A DNA stretch of 64,000 bases from Trebouxia sp. TZW2008 (Eukaryota > Chlorophyta > Trebouxiophyceae > Trebouxiales > Trebouxiaceae). This document shows positions 35,878-57,079 of the stretch, one piece after another. The DNA lies in assembly GCA_002118135.1 (NCBI GenBank), contig BDIU01000179.1, positions 124,001 to 188,000 of the forward strand. The letters are read 5' to 3'. Position numbers and translations under genes: made by a program. Position 1 is the stretch's first letter; every line of letters begins with the position of its first letter. Under the pieces are notes generated by a model. The model saw only the letters and a list, made by a program, of their open reading frames with translations. It was not told the DNA's origin and made no database searches.

Positions 35878-37810
35878 GCTGTTGGCATGCAGCAACACTG
35901 AGAACATGGGACTTCATGTACTATAACTGCCCGCTTCTTCTTACATTGAGGTCATGTAAAATTACGGCATGTACAAAGGTCGTGCAATGCCTGCTGTTCT
36001 AAGCTTGCCTGAGATTGCAGACCACCGTGTGTTGACGGCACTCAAGTCATGCATGTTCCATAGCAGTGTGTCATCCATGTTTGCACTCACAAGCTCGCGG
36101 CTGCTCCTAGAGTCTGTTTTGTATCGTGGTTCAGTTGGACATCCGCAAGGTGTTTTGCAGGGAGGTAGACTTTGTGAGGGTCTGGCTCCTGAAGACTAAG
36201 CAATTTTGTCTGACGTGTGTCTTTCAGCCAATTTTATGTTACTCTTGTACACAGTTGCTCATGTTATGACGCTGAACGGCATGGATGTTTCTCTTCTTAT
36301 TCCCACCATCTTTGATGTCTCTTTCCATCATGACTTTATGATGCAGCTGTTACAAGAAATGCTTGCAAGGTACCGTGATCATGATGTTGACTTATATATT
36401 ATCAAGTTTGCCCCTTATGCTGGGGTTGTGGTCTGCACTGAATTTTATCATATATCACATGGAGGCCTTCTTGTCAGCTGCTTGTTTCTGGCAGGAACTG
36501 CAGAGTTTTCTGCAATTGGGGCTTGCTTCACACGCAGTGCCTGATGTCGCTTGGGTGGGCAACACGTCATTGAGTTTGGCAGAACTCACACTTGTGTTGC
36601 ACCTGGTTCAGTTGCTGATGAGAGCCTCTGTGGCCGCGGCAGTATTGATAGTATGCTTTCCTGTCAGTTTCTACCCTTGAGTAAGAGTAGAGCAACTCTC
36701 ACTTTCTGATCTTGACTTTACCAGCCCTCCTGCTTATTCACTGTCAAATTGAATCAGGATGCTTGTCTCGCACTGTTGTTAAGACAAGCTCTTTACACCT
36801 GAGACAATCTTTGAGAAAATCATTGACCGGAAGAGCCTCAAGTCATAGCTGTATGGCCAGCTGTGGAAATGCAGTCCCTATTATCAATCAATCAATTACA
36901 TTTCAATCAATCAATTACACTTATAGTCCTGGTCCAAGACCTGAAGCCTGTTAGGCCCATCGGACTTCCTGTGACCAACCACAGGTTGACGGTAAACGTT
37001 CCTTTTTTGTAGTCAGCAATCCCATACACATAGCACTCTTCATGACCAACCTGACCTAGCAGATGCTGTTGCATGTGGGAATGTAAAATTTCATCATACT
37101 GACCAAACATCATACTGAGTCACAATGCATGTGGCAAACAATTAAGCGTCAAATATCATCATCCAGATAAGGTTGCTCAGTTCTGTACAATGTCATATTG
37201 GGACAGGTGAGTTGCTACCTGATGCTTTCTTGTAATTCATAATAAACTTATCACTCACAACAGGAACTGATGATGAAACCCCAATGTGAAGCCAGGAATT
37301 ACTTCTGACCAATTGCTGCTATCTTGCTTGCCTCGCCTGACTTGCAGGTATGCAGCTTGTTTTCAGTGTCAAATCTCAGTTGTGCCTGTGAAAAAGGGTG
37401 TGTATCCCTTGCTCTTCAGAGAGAGAGAGAGAGAGAGAGTGAGAGAGAGAACAATTTTACAGTTATAGAGTTTGATCTGTATTCAACTCGTTCCTGTCCT
37501 GTTGCTGCTGTTGTAAAATCTTCTGACGCTCCGAGACCATCGTGCTGAGCTTCCCGATCTGACATGCCTGAGACATTCGTGTATTGCAAAGCGGAGTACA
37601 AAGGCTCGTTTGCCTTGTCCTTGCCTTAATCAAGTGTGCAGATGCTGCGGATTGCCACAAAGGCACGCAGAGCTATTCGTGCCAGCTCTTCTCTGCCGGC
37701 ACTGACTGTTTCCGCATACTCCCAATGCCTGCTGGATAACACTTCGCTCGCTTGCCGATTCACAGGACTTTCGCATTGCCTCTCAGCTGGCAGGTGCTGA
37801 ATTGACATGC
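35878..37810. other. Gap between PSME4 and OPR/RAP paralogue 3
   Basis: No gene is recognised. A minus-strand ORF at 36907-37113 (GQYDEILHSHMQQHLLGQVG, EECYVYGIADYKKGTFTV) looks coding-like but is unidentified. A GA-rich microsatellite lies at about 37419-37450. From about 37500 to 37810 the sequence matches, inverted, the upstream flank of paralogue 1 at 5460-5760. A duplicated TCAATCAATCAATTACA block is at 36886-36920. Confidence 0.45.
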
Positions 37811-40582
37811 ATGATGCGGTTTGTTGTCAGTAGACACGCGCGTTCACAGTCGGTCTGACTGCCACAAGATAGATCAACTCCCACGCAGCAGCAACGAGGA
37901 GGCAGCCGCTCAACAGCCGCCGACAACCGCCTTTTCGTTCGAGCTTGCAGTCACAGATGGTGTTGCTCAGCAGCACATCAAACAGGTCAGCAATGCTTTG
38001 TGCAGTGTGCTGTTGTCCGGACAATCAGTGGATCCATCAACAAACTGCGCAAGTGTGAACTGAATAGAGGCTGCAGCAGGCACCAGGACAGCAACCAAGC
38101 AAGCAAGATGCGTTTGGGCAGCAGCAGGATCCCAGCGGCAGCAAAGGCAACACAGCCTCAAAGGTAAGGCATGTGATGATGATTGTTGTACCTGCAACAC
38201 CTTTGCTGTCACCCTTCTTGCCACTCATGCTTTGCCTCTCTGAGAGTTTTGCATTGGGAAGGTGCAGCAGGCTGAGCACTAGCGAGAAGGTAGTGTTACT
38301 TGCTGTACAGGGCACAGCACATGCTTCCAAACGCAACATCCCTATGCAAATGACAGCTTACATCAAAGGGCAGTGGCAGGCAGCAGCTCACAGCGTGCCA
38401 ACAGCACCTCCTGGCAAGATCATGACAATATATGTCAAAAGCATGCAGCAGCTGTGCTCACGGTCACAAGATCACCTGAATCTCATCCACATCAGTGTTA
38501 TCTTGTATGGGACAGCTCGGATCTTCCTGCGAGATAAAAGGCAGCATGGCGACAACCCCAGTTTGCATGCGTACAGCCCTGGCTTTCAAGCGTTCCTCTC
38601 AAGAATGATCACAAACCTGCTGCAGCTCCTACCCACAGCAACTTGTCGGCAAATTGGCAGCATCTTGTGGTCGTTTGCCAAAATGAGTCTCAATCCAGAT
38701 GACTTGGTGCCAGGCAGTGTAGACAGCTTGGCTCAGCAGTTTGTACATGACATGGACTCTGCCGATGCTCAAACTTACGCAAACTTTACGTTGGCTTGCG
38801 TGGTTCTACAGCTGCATCCTTGCAACGGTGCAGTGCTTCAGGCAATCATGCAACGTCTCAGCACAATGGACATGTCAAGCTTCAGTGAGCAAGCCATCTC
38901 AAACATCATGTACAGCCTGGCTAAATGCCAATGCTTGACCCCTCACCCAGGCTACTTGATGTGCTGAGTGACAGCTTCCTCAAAAAGATGCGGCCACCTG
39001 ATCCGCGTCAGCGTCCAACTGCACAAGGGCTTGCAAACGTCATATGGGCTTTTGCAACATTGCCATCAGCTTACCACCAGCGCAGCTGATTGAGATGTTG
39101 GATTACAGCTTTTTGCAGAAGATGCGGTCATCCGATGCACGCGAGCATCCCAGTGCCCAACAGCTTGCAAACGTTGTATGGGCTTTCGCTACACTGCCAT
39201 CAGCTCGACCATCAACGCAACTGCTGAATGCCCTGACTGAAAACTCTTCAAGAAGATACAGTCACCTGATGCAAATGAGCGTCCAAGCGCTCAACAGCTT
39301 GCAAATTTTGTGTGGAGCCTTGCCAAACTGCCATCAGCTCAGCCATCAATCCATTTCCTTGATGTTCTCTGTGATTGCTTTTTTGGAGAAGCTGCAGTCC
39401 AGAGCAACACAACAACGTCCAAATGCTCAAGGCATGGCAAACTTGGCATGTGCTTGACGAGGGCTCAAGCATGTGCCACCAACTTCACTTGCCACAACAG
39501 ATTTAGACAGAATGTTGCACCTGTGCCAGGGCGACGAGCAACATCCCGACTCAGACAATATCAGCAACTTGCTGCTTGCATGGGCTGGTCTCAGACTGCC
39601 AATCAGTCAAGAGCAAGCACATATTCTGTTGACCCACCTTTTGGCCGAGGACGCAGTGACCACTCAAGTTCTGGCAAACTCAGCATGGAGTCTAGCTGTT
39701 TCAGCGTTGTTGCAGCTGACCACGTTCAGCCAGCTATTGCGCCGCTTGCATGCCATGCCTGCAAGTGTACAAAATCCAAACACAGCTGAAATGCGTCAGC
39801 TCTTTCAGTGTTTGGAGTGGCTCAGACCAGCTCCAATTGCAAGTCTCCAAGGTCACCAGACATGGTCAGAGCTGCAAGCACAGTTGCAGTGCTTGGGTAC
39901 AAGGCCACAGCCAATACAGATACTGTATGGCTCCAAAGGAATGCGCTCTGCGGTGAAGAAGCTTGGCTTGCAGTTTTCACTTGGAGCAGATGTCAAGGGG
40001 TACTTTGTGACTGCTGTTTTGCAAGCACGGTTCAGCACAGCTCCTCCTATTCTATGCGCCATCACAGCACCTGCTTGCTTCACCAATGAACCTGCCAGGT
40101 AAACACCCAGTAGCTACACTCCAGTCCTGCCGGCTGTGTATGTTGTACTAAACTTGGGATTAGTACGCTTTGGGCATCCAACATGTGCATAGCTGCCATC
40201 GTGCCATTTTCGAACCAAAGGCATTGCTGCCAACAGCCCATACAGGGTATGTTGTGGGTTGGGACACAAACAACTCTGTAACTCTGAATGTCATGAATAC
40301 ATTGCCACATCAGGCTATAGTGCTGAATGGCCTGGTGGTACATGCAGGCTCACAGGGCAAGCAATGTTTAGGCGCAAGTTGTTGTCACAGGCAGGCATTC
40401 TGATCGAGGTTCCCATTGAACTCCTCAAACAGGATGCAAGCCAGCTCGCAAAACACCTCGAGCGGCAGATTGAGTCCGTTGCAGAAGGCGGCCTTGATGC
40501 CGTCACTCTTGACCCAATGATTCCAGCTGGTCCACTGCTCCATTTTGACAGGTCTTCAATTTCAACCTACGACAAGCCATAG
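37811..40582 (+). pseudogene. OPR/RAP-type protein, paralogue 3 (multiple frameshifts)
   Basis: Plus-strand relative of the genes at 2890-5459 and 9810-12094, with the same plan: a 5' exon (about 37811-38165), a large repeat exon (about 38312-40098), a phase-2 intron (40099-40347) and a RAP-end exon (40348-40582; LTGQAMFRRKLLSQAGILIE). Comparison with the paralogues shows a one-base excess in the 5' exon (about 37815-37855). Register changes follow near 38928 (one A missing in AAATGCC), 39071 and 39243, with an extra T in the T-run at 39379-39384 and a TGA at 39455-39457. The long downstream frame (39473-40098) stays open. The C-terminus reads on past the TGA used by paralogues 1 and 2, because it lacks a four-base difference in GATGC(ATAC)CG. 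This is an old, disabled copy. Confidence 0.8.
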
Positions 40583-41759
40583 TCTCCCGCATGTCTTGCC
40601 CTATAACAACTGCATACAGGTTGCAATCCACCGTGATCGCTACAGTTGCGACCCTTTTGTGTGTGCATGCACTTCTGTTGCACATGCATCTCATGCACTT
40701 TTACGCTATGGCAAACACAAGTTGCATTCTGGCAAGCACTAGCAAGCAATTTGCAGTTGCTCGATGTAAAGTTTCTGATGCTTTTTTAGCGGTGAAGTGA
40801 TGCAGGAGCTGCATGCATTACTATGACTCTGTATCTTCTTTGCTTCCATTTGGAGGGTGTCAAACTTTGACATGCTTGGTTTGCACATTGAATTCTGTGT
40901 TGCTCCACATCATGTATGCACCATACTTTGCAAATTTTCAATTTTATGCATGCATGGTCTTGGTGGCGGCATCATCAGCGTTCAAGTTCTTTGTGTGACT
41001 TGACTCAAGGGCCAGCTGCCTTCGCAGTCTGCAAAACTCTTGCAAGGTTGAAGCCTAGGTAAAGACAATAATAATTGCTGGCAAAAGCCCTTGAGAGGGC
41101 AGTAATGCATATTGCAAGTAGCAGTTGTTGCTGCAAAAAGTCAAATTTTGCTTCAGCTTTACAAGCATGCTGGCATTTACATGATTGCTACCTTGTCAAC
41201 CTGGTCAACTTTGCTCATTTAGGAAGCCAATGTGCGTCACCCTGTGAAGCATCATAATGTATCGATTGTTGTGCAGAGCTTGTTGAAGGGCTTGCCCGAG
41301 GATGCCCATGAACAACAAAACTAGCGCACCTGGTGTGCTCTGTTTGTGCCTTTTGAAGGCAGCTGAGCAGCCCAGCCTGAGTATGTGGACCAGCCAGAAG
41401 GTAACAAATTTTGTGACCAAAATTTTGTGCTTCAGCAGGCATTGCCATTGCTGGCGGCAGGATGCTTGGCACTCAAGCCTGACTCGCAGCACTAGTATGC
41501 AGCAAATCATTGCATGACTCCATGTTGCATGCATTTGTGCGTATATGACACATTGTCAGCTGCATCAGTGCCACACATGACAATTATGCTCATCATGCCT
41601 GATGGTGCTCAACGCATTTCATGCAACGCTGACGCAGTTTGTGAGCCGTGAACGGGCATCCGCACATGATCGGTGCTGATTTCGCTGCCTGTGCATCCAG
41701 GCCGTCACAGACATCGTCGACGGCCCCCTGTCACCACGGCATCAAAAGTGACTGGCAAC
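40583..41759. other. Gap with possible unidentified exon fragments
   Basis: No gene is recognised. Around 41275-41510 two short plus-strand blocks have exon-like ends: LLKAAEQPSLSMWTSQK followed by GTAACA, and ALPLLAAGCLALKPDSQ preceded by TTCAGCAG. They may be relics of a gene but cannot be joined into a model. The rest is AT-richer sequence without content I can name. Confidence 0.3.
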
Positions 41760-44700
41760 ATGTCAGATCTCTTTGGCAGCTTGCCGGCAGAGCTGGGTCG
41801 GAAACAGCCAAGCTCGCAGGCAGAGGCGCCCACGCTTCTCGTGAAAAGGCCGAGAAGTGAAAGCGGTGCTGTGGGCGAGACGCAAGCAGCAAAGCGCCTT
41901 CGTCCAGGTCAAGATCCCGTCGCGCAAGCCTTGGTCAAGCTTACATCGCATATCAGTTCTAGCAAGAAGTTCAACAAAGCGTCTGAGTTGCTGCGGCAGC
42001 TGATGTCAGAAGACAGGATAACGTCAGAGCATTCCAGACTTGTCTTTGAGGTACGCTTGCAAGCAGGAAGTCTGGAAGCAAACAAATCGCATGGCACTAT
42101 CCAATCGTTGCACAACGCTGCTGTGGATGATGCTTGCAGGCTGTGAAGGCCTCCATGTGGGAGCCAAAGAACGCAGAGGACCCACAGCTGCGTCGAGAGT
42201 ACTTCAAGCTATTCAAACAGCTGACCAAAATCTCGGATGTAGGTTTCTTGCCCTTCTGCTCTGTCTAGTCATGCACGGTGGCGTACTTGTGTTTGCACAA
42301 AATCACACGCGTGCACTGCTTTTCCTGTGAATACTACGCCGTTTTGTCTGAATGCATGGGCGATTGACTGACTGATTCAATGACTGACTGACTGAATGAC
42401 GCAGACATTCACCTGTGCTCAAGCCAGGAAGTCTGATGAGTTACACTGGACTCCCTACCCCAGACTGTAACTTGTCTTCGGTGATCGATTGGTATCACAG
42501 TTTGTCAAATGAGTGGTTGAATGGACCATTGTTTAGGTGATTGACTGAGTTCATCTTTTCCATGATGTTGACCCACCCCACAGGACCCTTCACAGTGGGA
42601 TGTATGAATGGATGATCGCTCTATTTGAATGTCCAGTTCAATGCTGCAGATGTTCACATCTGGACAAATGTTTGAACACTTAGATATGAACAGATTGTCT
42701 GACTGCATGGATAGATGGATGCTTGTTTAATGCAGATGTTCGTCCCAAGAAAGCAGTCACACCCGGATGGTAGATAAACGTGTAGTTGCTTTGTTGATGG
42801 GACGAATGCTGCAGATGTTCACAGCTGGATGAAGGGTTGGATTGATGTGTGAATGAATGACTAAATGATTGAGTGATGCAGATATTCACTCCAAGAGAGC
42901 AGTCACAGCTGGACGTATACGGCACCTGGGGCGCTCGCCGGATTGAGCTACATACTGATGACAGTTTTGCCTTCAACAAAACCATAAAAGGCATCAAGGA
43001 CAGCATTCTGCATCTGGAAGATGCAACTGAGGAACAGGAGTTGGCTCTGCAGGCAGTCAAGGTGTAACATACGACTGAAAGCATACCTTACTCTCAAAAT
43101 GAGCCCATGACAATGTGACATGCTCTGGGTGCACGACTTTGTCATGGTCTGATTCACAACACTGCATCAGCAACGCATGGGACGATCTCAAGCCACTGCA
43201 TGTGTTGATGCACACTGAAATTTTGCCATGCGCTCAAGCAATGTCAACTGAAGATCAAGAGCCAAGATTGCAGGCGGTCAAGGTGCACGGTCTGCTTAAT
43301 GGACATGCTCTTCCTGCATGATATACTCTCAACTTGCACTCGTCACAATGACAAGGTGTGACAAACTTTGTTGCACAATGAGTCAGCATGCGCCTGAAAC
43401 AGTGCTTGCTGAAGATCAGGAGCTGGCTTTGCAGACAATCAAGGTGTGACCCACTCTTGGTCTATGATTATGTCCTGGTCTGACTCATAACAATGCATCA
43501 GCAATGAATGGGACAATCCAAAGGTGTAATATGTAGTTGATGCACAGTGAATTCTCAGCATGTGCCTAGAACAACGTCAGCTGAAGATCAGGAGCTGGCT
43601 CTGCAGGCAGTCAACTTGTAAAGTGACTCTTGGTCTTCAACCTATCTGATAGTGATGTTTCGGCAATGCACAAGACCATGCGAAGGCAATGCAATTGTCT
43701 GGTGCACAGTGAACCAGCAGCATGTGCTTGCAACATCAGCTGAAGATCAGCAGCTGCACTGACTCTGCAATCAAGTGTGACACTGTCTTGATGTGTGGTG
43801 ATGCATCATGGGACCTTGTCAAGGCGTGACACAATTTTGATGCTCAATGAGTCAGTGGCGTGTGCTTGAAACAACAGCTGAAGACCTTGGGGTCACTTTT
43901 CAAGCATTCAAGGTGTGACGACATATTGACCCAACATAACTCATCTTGGGACAATGTCAAGGTGTTATAAATTCAATGCATAATGAGTCATCAGCGTGTA
44001 CGTAGCAAAGCTTCTGTTGAAGATCAGGAGCTGGATTTTCTTGCGGTCAAGGTGTGACATATTCTCAATTGATGTTGATCTAGTGGTCACTTGCCTGTCC
44101 CTCACCATTCTGTATTGCTTAGCTTGATGTAGTATCCCGACATTGTGACCTTCTTTGCCAGAAGCTTGGGGTCTGAAGTCTCAACAAGTTGTTACAATGG
44201 GTGCAGACGCATTTGCCTGTATCTCACCACTCTGTATCTCCTAGCTTGATACAGGCTTTGGGCAAGTTTGATCTGATTTTCTAGAAGCTTGAGGGCTCAA
44301 TTTTGACAAGTTGTTTCAATGGGCACTTGCCTGTACCTCACCATTCTGTGTCCCTGAGATCGAGACAATTTGACCCTATTCTCCAAAAGCTTGAGGTCTC
44401 GGTCTTCAACAAATTGCCGTAATGGTTGCAGACGCACTTGCCTGTACCTCCCCGCTTTGTGTCCCTGAGTTTTGAGACATTTTGACCCTATTCTGTGGGC
44501 GCTTGAGATCTTAGCTTTCAACAAGTTGTCGCAATGCTTGCAGGCGCACTGGCCTACACCTGACCAGTGTATCATTGTCACTTTGATTCAGGGCATGGTA
44601 AGTGCAATGCTAAGTCTTGACAAAGCGTTGCAACGGTTGCAGGCGCGTTTGCCAGAGGAGCCTCAGTTCCCAGAAGCAGACACAGCGGCCTCTTCAGAAG

Positions 44701-46112
44701 CTGAACAGCCTGAAGCGGACCCTTTTGGCCTTGATGCTCTTGTTGCCCCTGAGCAACCCAGGTGACATTTCTTCAAGCCCTGTCTCAAAATGTGCCTAGC
44801 TGGGCAGCATGCATATGACTAGATATTGTGCACGCTCATTCATTGAGATTGTGGGCATGCAGCGTGGAGCTCTTGTGTCGCAAGTCATTGTTTGTGCCAG
44901 AAGCGGAAGGTTGCTAGCAAGAACATGTGGTTGCATAACAACATTTTAGGCTTGAAAGGATAAAGTCTTTCTTACACAATGCTTGTTCTATGCAGGAAGG
45001 TCAAGTTTGCCAGGAAGAGCACCTGGTCGCATGACGAGATTGTGGGCATGAAGCGTGAGGCTCTGTTGGACTGTTTTGACACCATGAAGGCTTGCTATGG
45101 CCACGCCTGGGCTCGCACCTCAGTTGATCTTGCCATTGAGGTTGGTTCCCATCATTATACCTCTTGAAACTATGTCAGAATGGTGATCAAAATATATTCA
45201 CCCAAAGAGGTGGTTCAGCAGTGTAATCGGTATGTACATGTGTCCATGTTGTGTCATGCGTTGTGTGTATTGGTGCTAATCTGCATTGAGTGCCCATGCC
45301 CAGTCTGACACATGGTCATCAGCAGCAATAGCACACATGTCAGCTGTGACTGTCGCAAGACAGTTGGCCAGTGTGAGTGGCAAGTGTAGAATTGTAGTGT
45401 GTGTTGCAACAAGCAGTTGCGCCTGTAAAGATTACTCTGACTGTCTGTCCCGACTGTGCAAAAGTGTGGTTGCCGAAAAGAATAGAGAATCGGGTTGACT
45501 CATGTCCTGGTTGCAGGACTTGGCTCAGCAGAGAGGGAAGTTCTGTAGCTCTCAGCAGCCGCGCATAGATGAGCTCGTGCAGTTTGTCAAGCAGCAGCGC
45601 TCCAAGCGAAAACAGGTGAGCAGAGCTGTACGCTGATAATACACACTCCCTTTTCCTTGTCACAGCGTACAGCTTCTTTGTGAGGCTTTTACAGAGGTGT
45701 TCTGTCTAAAGTGCTGTACAGTTCATGAGGAGACTTAGCAAAAGTTGCTGACTAGCATTCTTTGGGCTGATAGATTCAGTCAAGCTGGCATGCATGGCCT
45801 GCTTAGTGCGTGTGCTCATACAATGACACAAGACGTTTTGCACAGACAGTGTCCCAGCAGCCAGAGGCATTTGACACTTTGCATTGTGCACCTCTGCACA
45901 CACCAGCATTCTGCTTAGTGTCAATGAAAGCTCAGAAGAAGTTTGATCATATGACTGTTGCTTTTCAGGGAGTGGCTGCAGCGTCACGGCAGTCACAAAG
46001 GGATACAACAGCTTTTGAGACTGCCAGGAAGGAATGGGGCAGAGCTTCTATATCTGCCAGAGGGAAAGTTGGGGCTGGTGGTGACCACCAATCAGAGACA
46101 TGGCTTGGCTAG
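41760..46112 (+). CDS. Unknown protein, 375 residues, 7 exons
   Basis: Exons 41760-42050, 42140-42238, 42882-43061, 44592-44761, 44996-45140, 45517-45615 and 45969-46112 join in phase to 1128 nt ending in TAG. I do not recognise the family. The start (MSDLFGSLPAEL) is followed by two basic clusters (KRPR, KRLRPG) that resemble a nuclear localisation signal. Then come mostly helical stretches, an acidic linker about residues 205-245 (EADTAASSEAEQPEADPFG), a Trp/Lys-rich segment (KFARKSTWSHDEIVGMKREA) and an Arg-rich segment (VKQQRSKRKQ). The tail is glycine-rich (SARGKVGAGGDHQSETWLG) and looks like a conserved signature. No membrane segment or signal peptide is seen. It converges on katanin with 566 bases between stops. 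Its introns carry the densest exon-edge repeat arrays in the window. Confidence 0.8.
42395..42880 (+). repeat. Array of copies of exon 3 acceptor region (unknown gene)
   Basis: The real exon 3 starts at 42882 after GTGATGCAG with ATATTCACTCCAAGAGAGC. Four diverged versions precede it: near 42402 (ACGCAGACATTCACCTGTGC), 42643 (GCTGCAGATGTTCACATCTG), 42732 (TGCAGATGTTCGTCCCAAGA) and 42808 (GCTGCAGATGTTCACAGCTG). Between them run repeated GATTGACTGA/GAATGAATGA simple motifs. All keep a GCAG acceptor-like core. Confidence 0.75.
43235..44062 (+). repeat. Six-copy array of exon 3 donor region (unknown gene)
   Basis: Exon 3 ends ACTGAGGAACAGGAGTTGGC...GCAGTCAAG then GTGTAAC. Six diverged copies of this end follow at about 43247, 43408, 43580, 43740, 43877 and 44018, spaced 137-172 bp. 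The recurring core is CTGAAGATCAGGAGCTGG and then GC(A/G)(G/T)(T/C)CAAGGTGTGAC, so the donor is duplicated too. Most copies have stops or indels relative to the exon frame. Confidence 0.85.
44090..44565 (+). repeat. Tandem array resembling exon 4 start (unknown gene)
   Basis: A unit of about 115-125 bp recurs at about 44090, 44210, 44325, 44440 and in part 44545. Each contains TTGCCTGT(A/C)(T/C)CTCACCA, then AAGCTTGAGGTCT, then CAACAAGTTGT..CAATGG(T/G)TGCAGACGCA. The last piece resembles exon 4 (AAAGCGTTGCAACGGTTGCAGGCGCGTTTGCC at 44619), so the array probably arose from that exon's 5' side. Confidence 0.7.
44840..44950 (+). repeat. Decayed copy of exon 5 (unknown gene)
   Basis: GAGATTGTGGGCATGCAGCG at about 44845 repeats exon 5 sequence GAGATTGTGGGCATGAAGCG (45038). 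GCTAGCAAGAACATGTGGTTGCAT near 44915 repeats GCCAGGAAGAGCACCTGGTCGCAT (45009). The copy precedes the true exon by about 100-190 bp. Confidence 0.7.
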
Positions 46113-46678
46113 TGCCGTGAAAACTTTACTGCTTGATTTAGTTCTTTCAACAACCTACAGCTGTCTGAGGCCGTGGTATTTTGGGTCAATGGATGCAAAC
46201 CGTGAATATGGGCAAATTGTGTCCTTCTGTATTCAAGTAGCCTGTTGTTGGCCTAAAAGCCGTACATCATGAAGTGAGCTATGGCAAATGCCTTGACTTG
46301 CAATGGAATATTTAGTCCTGCGGCGGCTTGGAATGTTGGCAATGGGGGTGATCAATCAAGCAGAAGGATGGATTGGTTGTGTCATCAATCACTCAGAGCC
46401 AATTTTGTTGTCTTTCCTCATCCTGTCATGCTCCAAGTTGTCTTGCAAGCATCCATATGGATGCATGGAATCCATCATATCCGATGTGATACCGCTACAG
46501 CACTGCACTGAACGCTTCCTAACACGATTTCAATCAGACGTCAGCTTGATACAAATACAGCAGCCTCAGCGACAACTGCATGACCTGCTGAACTTCAGGG
46601 CGGAACTGTGAAGCATATTCATCAGTTTAGGTGTGTGTTGTGTCGGAGATAGTGTCATGCTAGAATGACCATGGAAGC
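46113..46678. other. Convergent intergenic region
   Basis: This is the 3' space shared by the plus-strand unknown gene (stop at 46112) and minus-strand katanin (stop at 46679). No ORF with a recognisable motif and no clear poly(A) signal or hairpin was seen. Confidence 0.4.
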
Positions 46679-55956
<9,278 letters not shown>

Positions 55957-57079
55957 CGGCTCGAGCTGCGCTGAATTGACACTGAATAATATTGCTACCA
56001 CAAAGCAAGCTTGTCGATGCGCATGTGGTCTGCAGCACGCCAGCAGCTCTGGCAACAAGCTGTTACTTTCCGCTTTGAATGCTTGGTTGACTCATAGCAA
56101 TAGCAACACGCACGGAGCAGCTAGAAGGCACTTGCACATTGCTTGCTGCTTTGTCCTTTTGGTTGATTGGGCACCTTCCATTGGCGCATTGTCGCCTCAT
56201 TATTGCTGCTTGGCTTAGCCTGTTGAGGCCTGCACTTTGCATTTGGCCAGTTGAATGGAGCAAAACAGCTGGAAATTTCTTAGTGTGGACTGCTGGTCCC
56301 TCATTGCCGTTGCTAGTGTTTACTGTGAAGGTTTTTCGCATTGGCTGCCAGGGGTGTATGTTTTGTACAATGTCTGGGGCCGTGTTTTTCCTTCAACGCA
56401 ATTTACGTTAACCAAGCGATGATAGTATTATTGTTTTCAAAGGGGCATTCAAATGAACATTGAATTGAGAAAGTTGTTGGGGATTTTACCCCAACACATC
56501 CGATCAGACTTGTTGGCTGGATGATCTGGATGCTAGAGGATGTAGAACCTCTCTCTCTCTCTCTCTCTTTGTTCCTGCCGGATCCAAAATTGCAATGATG
56601 ACCGTCTGCCAGCCTGCAATACAACAAGCGATGCATTTTACAAGCCACTGAGCATTGCTCGTTATTCGAGGATGTCATCATCGTGACTATTTCTCAAACT
56701 TTCATCATTGCAACAACAACAGGCGGCAGCGTGTCCAAACTATCACGCCGGCGACCGCATGAGCTACATTGTTGACGATGCTTGCCGATAGCATTCTGTG
56801 CAGAACACAGCACAGAGTGAGTTGGCTAATTTTATGGCTCCAGGAAGAAGCATTCCAACATTGGGACGAAGGAAATGGCTTCACATGACGAAATGGCTTC
56901 CGCGAGCACCCGAGTCTATCTTCCAGCCTGCGCATTCCGCCGCAAAGTCTGCATCTAACGCCTGCCTGTTTGGCCGGATCAATTCGGACGTGTGCGTCGC
57001 ATCAAACCGCTCAAACAGCAACCGGGCAAACTAGCTGCCCTTCCACTCGTGATCTCTAGTCTGTGCGCGCGTTACAGCC
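55957..57079. promoter_or_regulatory. Divergent promoter region between katanin and the YccF-domain gene
   Basis: Katanin starts at 55956 on minus and the YccF-domain protein at 57080 on plus, so both 5' flanks fall here. It includes a CT microsatellite at 56549-56570 and a dispersed repeat at about 56490-56525 (CCCCAACACATCCGATCAGA) related to one near 5850. Short ORFs here have no motif. No specific site is identified. Confidence 0.4.

Noticed and set aside
42395..44565. CRISPR-like array of spaced repeats
   Set aside because: The repeats are diverged exon edges with intron sequence between them in a spliced eukaryotic gene. Unit length and spacing vary and there is no leader or cas gene.
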